Source: Letharia columbiana (lineage: Eukaryota; Ascomycota; Lecanoromycetes; Lecanorales; Parmeliaceae). From it: a DNA stretch of 64,000 bases. The stretch is taken from NCBI RefSeq assembly GCF_014066305.1, contig NW_023501036.1, positions 507,501 to 571,500 of the forward strand, written 5' to 3'. Below are positions 57,123 through 64,000 of this stretch, piece by piece. The notes below the pieces were generated by a model. It saw only the letters and a program-made list of their open reading frames with translations. It did no database searches and had not been told where the DNA came from. The position numbers and the translations under genes were made by a program. Each line of letters begins with the position of its first letter. Within the stretch, counting starts at the first letter, position 1.

Positions 57123-60100
57123 TCATACATTGCCTTCAGCTTCCTCTCCTTCCTCACCCTCCTCCTCATCCTCATCTTCACCCGTATCTTCAGCAACAAC
57201 CGTACAAGGCTGCTCGCCATACCACACCCGCCTCCCTCCATCCTCGAGCACCCTTTCTCCCGTAGCAGCTCTCCCCCTCTTCCCGCTCCCCTTAGCATCA
57301 CCCTTGCCAGCCATGCTCTGACTCCTCACCTCCTCCACCGTAGCTCCCCACTCGTATCTCCCCTTACTCAGCACCACAAACCCCGTTTCAATCTTCACCT
57401 CCTCCCCAGGTGGGATCACATCCACGACGCGCTGCAAGACACCGTTCACAAGCAACCTCTTGCCCAAATCCAGCGCGATGCCGGGAGGTTGGTTCGCTAA
57501 GCTGGGTTGGAGGCGGAGGAGTGGGTGGATGGGGGTTGTGGAGCGGTTGCGGAGGGTGGTGGCTATGGAGAGGAAAGTCTGCGTGGGAACGGTGAAGGTA
57601 GTCGGGTTGAGCTGCTTGACTGGAGCGGATGCAGAGCCAGGGTGAGGTTCAGCGAGTAAAACAGCCATGCTTATTTCCAAGTCGTCCAGCTTCAGCGCAG
57701 AGATCATCCTTGGCGTCAATCTCAACCCTCTAAGCTCCACCTCCCCACTCCTGCCGGTACTTTCTTGCTTCCAAGTCGCATGAAGTCGTGAAAGAAGTAC
57801 TTCGCGATACCAGAAAGCTTCACGCATAGCTCGCTCGGCTTCGGGCGTGCTCTTCGTGGAGGAGACGACGAATTGGCGTGCATTGTGGGGGTTTATGGAG
57901 GGGATTGGGTCGTGGGCGTTGGGGAGGTGGAGGCGTGGAACGAAGACGGGGATGCGGTGGGTTGTGCCGGGGTGGAATATGCGCGACTGAGTCTTCGTAG
58001 GGGTGTTGGAAGATCGGAGTTCAATGGATATGGTAAGTGTGCTTGGCCAAGAGTTGCGGAGGTCGAGAAGGAGCAGGCATTCTAGTGATGACGGCGAGTG
58101 GGGATGGTCGTTGGGTGGGTGGAGTGGGCTGGGGTTGGCGTTTGGATAGTTGGTTTCGAATGGAGCGCCGCCCAGGTCAGTTGTAGCTTGCTCGTCTCTC
58201 CGTCCAGAATCACTGGGTAAAGAGACGACATCATTGCGCAAGAAACTGATGCTAGCATTGACTGTGATGGTAAGAGGAATGACAAGCTGTCGAGTGTAAA
58301 AATGATCTTTAATATCTGTCTTAGGAATGCCAAGATAGCCATAGTCGACTTGGATCGCGCCATGTGACAATTGAGGTTTTCCCAGTACCTCTATCTCAAA
58401 GGTAGCTTCCCCACCCGGCTCGATCATAAGGTCTCGATCTTTGTCTTTGCGGTGCCTTCGGAAAGACTGCTTGCGTGCAGAGGCAAACTCAAGCTCATAG
58501 AGCTCGACGGGCGAAAGGTCTTTGTTGGCCAAGGCGGACTGGAGCTGTGAGGCGGTTGAGTCGGTGAAGGAGAGGAGGACCAAATCCATAGGTATGGTCC
58601 GAGATGTGTTTTGGAAGGAGACAGTGAAGGTTCTCGTCTCCCCATCAAGGAGCATGATGGCCGATTGAGGCAGTGAGATGGATTTCATGCTGATGTTAGG
58701 CTGTGCCCCCGTGACTTTTAAAGCAAGTTTGGTGGCCGTAGGCCCTTTTGGAGGAGGAATCTTACTCTTGACAGGATCTGAAGCAGTTGAGATCGGACGA
58801 GACTTCTGTGCCAGACCAACATGCCGGCCTTTGATGTCTGGCTTCAAGGCCCACGGCTCGGAAAAGATAGGGAACATCCGCTCTCTGCAGCCTTTCACCT
58901 TGACAGTGCATCCAGTGATAGACAGGGAGCCGGCTGCTTGCGGTGTGCCACTCAGGAGCAACGTCTGCGTCCTGTAGGGCCCTATCAATGTAGTTTCAGG
59001 CGAACCTTCGAAGGGTATACTATCGGATAACAGCTCGATGTGTTCTATCACGACGTCAAAGTCATAAAGATTTTGCAGGGTCACTCGGAAGAAAGCTTCT
59101 TCCTGCGCTACCAGTAGTGGCTCTGCTGCAGCTGACGACTTTTTCAAAAAGGGGTTGTATATAAAAGGATTCTTCTCCTTCTTAGCTTCGATCGTTTCGA
59201 CAACTTCCAGCTCTGGTTTGGCATGTGACACCAGGGCCCTTGATTGATTGGTCTCCACGACCTCAATGCCTCGTACCAGGAAGTCGTCCCAATAATCTGC
59301 TTCTAGGTGCTGGACGCCAAGATGTCGTGCCGCGCTCAGAGTCCGAGAGATGTTGTTGGCAAGCCGCATCTGTTCTTCGATGGGCAAGTCGGGCGAGCCA
59401 TCACTGCTATCCGGTCCAGGCGCCATGCTACTGCCCCCAGCTCGAAGTAGTTCTGCAGAGTATTGCAGAGCGCCACCAAGGTCTGGCAAGGCCTCACATA
59501 CGTTGATGCAGGATCTCAGGACTTCTAGTTTCAGGTACTTGGAGCCACTAGCATTGATTGATGCTTGCTGAATTGCACGTGCAACAGTTGCTTCGTTCGC
59601 TCGAGTCTGCCTTGACTTTGGCGTAACCGATTGCTTATCGTGTCCCTTTTGCTTGATACTACCAATGGGCTCAAGAGGCAGTATGCCATAAGCTTGGCAA
59701 ACAAGGGAGAGAAAATGCCGCATGCCTTGTTCGGAGTCATCGCTGGCACTGCTACTGTTCTGTGAGGGCATAGCTCTAGCGGATGCATTGAGAGAGGCGA
59801 GGCTCGCGGCAGGATGAACGCCCATCTCAGCAGCACCATCTTTTCTAGCTTGCACAAGCGCGGGCAGAAGAGTGGACATGAGTCCTTTCAGTATGATGGC
59901 TTTCTTGCGATGGTAGCCCAGCTCTGATAGAACCGAAGCAATGCCAGCGAGAATCATGGTATGATCTGCAATTGATAGCGATGAATCTGGGAGAGGCGAT
60001 GGGTATGCTCGAAACGCCAGTGCGGCGAGCTCTGGCTTCGTTGAAAGGGTTGCAGCATCTGGCCCCTCAATTACTGGCTTCGACAACTTCGTATTGAGCA

Positions 60101-61785
60101 CTAAGTGTCGTAGAACACTGTCATCTAGCTTGCCCGAGACGTGAAGAACACTGAGTAGCTTCGCAAAGCGGATAGCAGACTGGGAGAAGGCGAGTGGGGG
60201 AAGTTTGTCGTCTGTGAATGTCCACGCCCGAGAGTAGAGATTTAAGATGTTGTTCGTCAGGTCAGGCAGGAGGCTTGCGAGGGATTGGAGAGATGCAGCA
60301 CGATTTTCTGGGTCTAAAGACTTTCTCCCGCCTATCTCAGCAAGGCTCTCAGACTGCTTGTTTTTGGATGTTTTGGATGAGCTTGAGCCTGGTTTCTCAG
60401 AGCCTGGATAGAAGGTGTCGGGAATCTGGACACCTCAGCTTCACATTCCAACGAGCGGTCACGTTTACAGAGATTGCTTTCATCTATTTGGTGGAAGCTT
60501 ACACGAAAATCCATCTCTGCCCAAGCAAACATTAAAAGACAGACCAAGATGTAATCCAAAGCCTTTGCATGCCACAGGTAATCACTGCTGGCTCTCGCGA
60601 TTGTTGCACTCTGTACCAGTTCCTTCACTGCATCAGGCCAACGCCCGGCCAGTAAGTACATAGCACCGATGACGATGCCTACACGGCCTTTGCCTTTGTT
60701 TTTCTCCCTTTCTCCAAGACTGCCGGCGCCGAAACCGCTTGTAGAGGTTCTGTCTCGACTTTCCGCCCTTGCTTTTTCGTTGCCCGACTCCCTTGGTGGT
60801 GACTTGGTCGCAGAAGCCCCAGTCAGTCCATTGGTCGTTGGTGGCGGTGTGTTTCTCCCGCTAGGAGGAGAAGTAGCTCGACTGTCTGGAGTAGAAGATC
60901 GCGAATCGATCTCTGAGGTAATACGAGCAGGCATTGACACACGATGAGTCAAGTCCGAGCGCTCACCAGCAGGGGACGATGACCTTGAGTTAACGCCGGA
61001 GCTGACTCTGGACAAATGGCCCATGTGTGATGGCAAGGCAGACGCTACTTCATTGAAGGTTGGCGCTGAAGAGACCCTTGGGGAGTCTAGGGAAGTTAAC
61101 CCTTGCAGTGACTTTGCATACGGTGCCATTTCACCTAGGAGGCGAGATGTCATATCGCACATGACTGTTTTGACTGTTGTGGTTCGCGATTTTGCCGGCG
61201 ACGGCACTGGGTAGACTCCTTGTGGTAGTGGAAATTCTTCATGGTCGAATACAAGGACTTGATGTACCAGTGCCTTGGGATGTTGGCGACTAAGATCGTC
61301 GAGGCCACGGGAAATCGACTCAATACCAGGCACCTCTCTGTGCTCCCCTCCAAACCTTGGTTCTGCTCCGTTCCTTTGTACCTGGCCATCCCTTTGCGCG
61401 TGTTCTAATCCAAAGTCAGTTCCGTCTGTTATTCCCAACACAATTAAAGGCTCTCTGTAGACTTCGAATGGGGTCAAGGCCAAGTGAGCAGGCGGAGGAA
61501 GGGAAGTCGACAGGTCGTAGAGAACACGTCCTTCTGGGAAGGCTAGGGGGGAGAACATGGCTGGTGAAAGGTCTGGTCAGCAAGGTCTGGCGCAAAATAG
61601 CAATAAATGGTTCTCCCACTTCTATGCGGCCTGCTGTCAGGACTAACGTCTCCCAGTCGCACAACATTGACTTGCTGCAGCCTCTCCACGAAGCTGGTAA
61701 ACCTTGATTGCCTGACATTACCGACAGGGACTAACAAGACTCTTAAGCGCGCCGGAGTAACAATAGACAAAGGATCCAGGCTCAT
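57123..61785 (-). CDS. TRS120: TRS120/TRAPPC9, TRAPPII complex subunit
   Basis: Large subunit specific to TRAPPII, the GEF complex for Rab11/Ypt31 at the late Golgi. Exons 61785-61620, 61560-60503, 60425-57123; introns 59 and 77 nt, all phases fit, 1508 aa. N-terminus SIVTPARLRVLLVPVGNVRQ and VVRLGDVSPDSRPHRTMFSP across intron 1 are diagnostic. Ser/Arg-rich insertion in exon 2 (RSSTPDSRATSPPSGRNT) may be phosphorylated. SDYLWHAKALDYILVCLLMF marks the TPR-like region, and Ig-like beta repeats fill the C-terminal half. An acidic poly-Glu tail ends the protein. Divergent from the DUF3684 gene. Confidence 0.93.
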
Positions 61786-62312
61786 GTTGCATTAGGTCGT
61801 GTGCGGGTTTTCGAGGAGCCTGCGAGACAAGCAGGAAGTGTAGCCTAGTCAAGTGAGAGTCCATGACCTCTGCTGTGTCAGAGGGGCAAACGCCTCTACC
61901 ATCGAGTTTTTTCAAAAGCCAGCACCGTAGGCTTTGCACACTATGAAGGGGAGCCTGCGATGGAAGACAGTCAACATATTGTAGAGAAATGTTTCGAGGC
62001 AGGGACAGATGATGGGGATACATGTCATTTGATATAACAACGACACCGGAATTAAGCAGTAGCTCCGCCTACATGACAGCTGGGCTCGCCACTTCTGATA
62101 CATATGATTCACTTCTTGCCTTCTGAGCCTTGTCGCTTTTGCATTGCCCTGGCGTTCGCGTTGTAGTACCTGTTACAATACTTGAGAGCTCTTTGTTTGA
62201 TCTATAGCTTCGACACGGAACAACACCCTTTCCGGAGTACACTGCAAGACAGACCCGCGTTCCAGGAGATGAGCGATTCTTGAAGGAACACTCTCGTACA
62301 AGCTTGTCTACG
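61786..62312. promoter_or_regulatory. divergent promoter region TRS120 / DUF3684 gene
   Basis: 527 bp separating opposite start codons; no ORF or RNA feature recognised. Contains both promoters. Confidence 0.45.
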
Positions 62313-64000
62313 ATGGCGAAGCTCGACTACGATGCGCTGAGGGCGCAGACCATGGGCGCGGGCAACGATGAAGCTGTTACAGTCAACACTCGCGCTCTCA
62401 TAGACAAAGTCCTAGCACGATACTCGGGAGAATGGACTACGCTCAGAGAACTCCTCCAGAACGCTGCCGACGCGTCAGCCTCGAAAGTTATTATCAAATT
62501 TGAGACTTCGCCCTCACCGACAGTGCCGGTTCCGCAAAGCTCGGATCCATCGGCCCAACTGAAGCATGTACTGTTACATCATACGCTGAAGTCCACGATA
62601 GTCGAGAACAACGGCGAAGTGTTCAAAGGTACGGACTGGTCCAGGCTGAAAAAGATCGCTGAAGGTAACCCAGATGAGACAAAAATTGGTGCTTTTGGTG
62701 TGGGCTTCTACAGTGTCTTTGCGGACTGCGAGGAGCCATTTGTTTCCTCGGGGAAAGAAGCTTTGGCGTTTTACTGGCAAAAGGATGCCCTGTTTACGAA
62801 GAGCTTGGCTTTGCCGAACGGCCAGACTAACAACACCACATTCGTTCTTCCTATGCGCAACCGTACCTCTCCGATCCCGTCTTTGCTATCGCTGTGTCAA
62901 TTTCTCACGAGCAGCCTTACATTTGTTGGGCTCGAATCTATCGAGATGTGGCTAGATGAATGGAGGATAATCACATTGAACAAGAAGGTTGCTCCGAGCG
63001 TTGGTCTACAGATACCGAAAGAGGTGGAGAGGAAAACACGAGAAGGCTTGATGCATGTGGCTGATATCACTAAAGAAGCTGCCCAGCTGGATGCACATTG
63101 GTTGAAAGTCGTGGAGTGGAAGCCGAAAGCCGCCTTGAATAATCTAAGCGTTGGGTCGGGTTCGACCGTCAAGGGAGCTCAGTCGAGTCAGTCCCTGCGT
63201 GGGTTCTTCTCCAGGCTGGCTCCTGGTGCCTCGAACAGCGCAGCTCTCGAGAGAGCGGCGACAGAAGAGAAGCAAATCCAGGAGAGTCTAGAGGAAGATC
63301 TTATGGGTGATTCTAATGCTACGATATTTCTGCATGTCAATAAGGCCACAGTCCGGACTCTCGTCAGCCAAAGCTTCAGCTCGGAGCTCGAGAGAGCCAC
63401 AAAGAAGCCTCCTCCCAAGACTACAACAGTCTCCCTTCTCAGTGCATCATACGATGAGCAAATAGCTTCGACCTCCTCCGGTAAAGCTTCCATGGCACCC
63501 AGAATCTTTGGGACATTCATCCCCACTGACGGCAAGGGACGCGTGTTCATTGGCTTCACAACAAATCAAACCACCGGTCTAAACGTTCATATTAGCACAC
63601 CGTCGATCATCCCTACCGTCGAGCGGGAGTCTATTGACTTGAATAACCGATTCATCAGAGTATGGAACGTCGAGCTTTTGCGTGTCGCTGGCATTGTCGC
63701 GCGGGTATCCTGGGGCAATGAAGCTTTGGAGTTGAAGGAGAAGCTTTCTCGAGCATTAAAGGTCGCGGAAAGGAACCACGTGGTCAAAGATGACATCGTT
63801 GCATTGCTCCCCGAAACGCTGTATCTCCACAAAACTTTTACGTGGAATGAGTCAACACCATCCTCCGAGGTTGGGACACTGATGGAGGAAGCGTTCTGGA
63901 CCTGCAACCAAAAGACAACGATAGCTACATTATCAACTCAAGGAGTTCTGCCATCATCCCAAGTACGCATTGCACATGAGGAACTCGGATTTGTCGAAGG
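62313..64000 (+). CDS. DUF3684 protein with sacsin/HSP90-like ATPase domain (partial)
   Basis: Runs off the window; 562 codons seen from ATG 62313 with no stop. The N-terminus is a GHKL (HSP90-type) ATPase: YSGEWTTLRELLQNAADASA (N-box with Glu and Asn), KIGAFGVGFYSVFADCEEPF (G1 box/lid) and SSGKEALAFYWQ. This resembles sacsin repeat starts and fungal DUF3684 proteins of about 1700 aa. A Ser-rich linker (SSQSLRGFFSRLAPGASNSA) follows, then a second alpha/beta region (IFGTFIPTDGKGRVFIGFTT). Function unknown, possibly chaperone-like; no intron needed in the visible part. Confidence 0.85.
   Translation, partial: MAKLDYDALRAQTMGAGNDEAVTVNTRALIDKVLARYSGEWTTLRELLQNAADASASKVIIKFETSPSPTVPVPQSSDPSAQLKHVLLHHTLKSTIVENNGEVFKGTDWSRLKKIAEGNPDETKIGAFGVGFYSVFADCEEPFVSSGKEALAFYWQKDALFTKSLALPNGQTNNTTFVLPMRNRTSPIPSLLSLCQFLTSSLTFVGLESIEMWLDEWRIITLNKKVAPSVGLQIPKEVERKTREGLMHVADITKEAAQLDAHWLKVVEWKPKAALNNLSVGSGSTVKGAQSSQSLRGFFSRLAPGASNSAALERAATEEKQIQESLEEDLMGDSNATIFLHVNKATVRTLVSQSFSSELERATKKPPPKTTTVSLLSASYDEQIASTSSGKASMAPRIFGTFIPTDGKGRVFIGFTTNQTTGLNVHISTPSIIPTVERESIDLNNRFIRVWNVELLRVAGIVARVSWGNEALELKEKLSRALKVAERNHVVKDDIVALLPETLYLHKTFTWNESTPSSEVGTLMEEAFWTCNQKTTIATLSTQGVLPSSQVRIAHEELGFVE

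Noticed and set aside
13277..61785. Functional gene cluster of Golgi trafficking or mitochondrial genes
   Set aside because: The genes are unrelated housekeeping loci on both strands with their own promoters; clustering is most simply chance.

Overview
The window is nuclear DNA of a filamentous ascomycete (Pezizomycotina-type). Genes are dense on both strands, introns are short (about 40-170 nt) with GT...CTRAC...AG signals, and the conserved proteins match fungal families: LAA1/HEATR5, COG1, GPI13, TRS120, DHR1, MAK16, PET100, MSS1/MnmE and TACO1. Because exons are short, several genes are visible only after joining reading frames across introns. Exon joins quoted below were checked for phase and splice signals by eye; no search was run.

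Layout. 0.35-1.7 kb: divergent histidine phosphatase. 3.0-6.2 kb: head-to-head MAK16 (60S biogenesis) and MSS1 (mitochondrial tRNA-modifying GTPase). 6.8-8.4 kb: F-box protein. 8.6-10.7 kb: poorly resolved small membrane-protein fragments. 10.9-11.7 kb: MscL-type mechanosensitive channel with a C-terminal zinc ribbon. 13.3-22.3 kb: TACO1/YebC and LAA1 (head-to-head), then an MCUR1/FMP32-type mitochondrial protein. 22.3-31 kb: accessory, repeat-rich island with a broken F-box gene, a frame-broken orphan ORF, an intact fungal-rhodopsin 7TM gene, a foldback/TIR element of about 570 bp, duplicated gene starts and a decaying tandem-repeat ORF. 31.0-32.7 kb: CYP52-like P450. 32.7-39.1 kb: gene-poor, with one small spliced ORF and an Arg/Asp-rich protein. 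39.2-64 kb: dense housekeeping block of COG1, GPI13, CDC123, CWC21, PET100, ECI1, DHR1, a proteasome assembly chaperone (PSMG3 type), an F-box-like protein, TRS120 and the start of a DUF3684 giant ATPase.

How genes fit together. There is no operon logic. Many genes share compact divergent promoters (MAK16/MSS1, TACO1/LAA1, CDC123/CWC21, PET100/ECI1, TRS120/DUF3684). Functionally the block is rich in Golgi/endosome trafficking (LAA1, COG1, TRS120), mitochondrial biogenesis (MSS1, TACO1, PET100, MCUR1-like) and ribosome/translation assembly (MAK16, DHR1, CDC123); I treat this clustering as coincidence. I did not find a convincing new multi-gene system. The items most worth checking are the TIR element with its GC-rich internal hairpin, the duplicated repeat gene beside it, recurring single-base frame breaks in otherwise intact conserved genes (MAK16, COG1, DHR1), and a PET100 gene whose expected start codon reads ATC.
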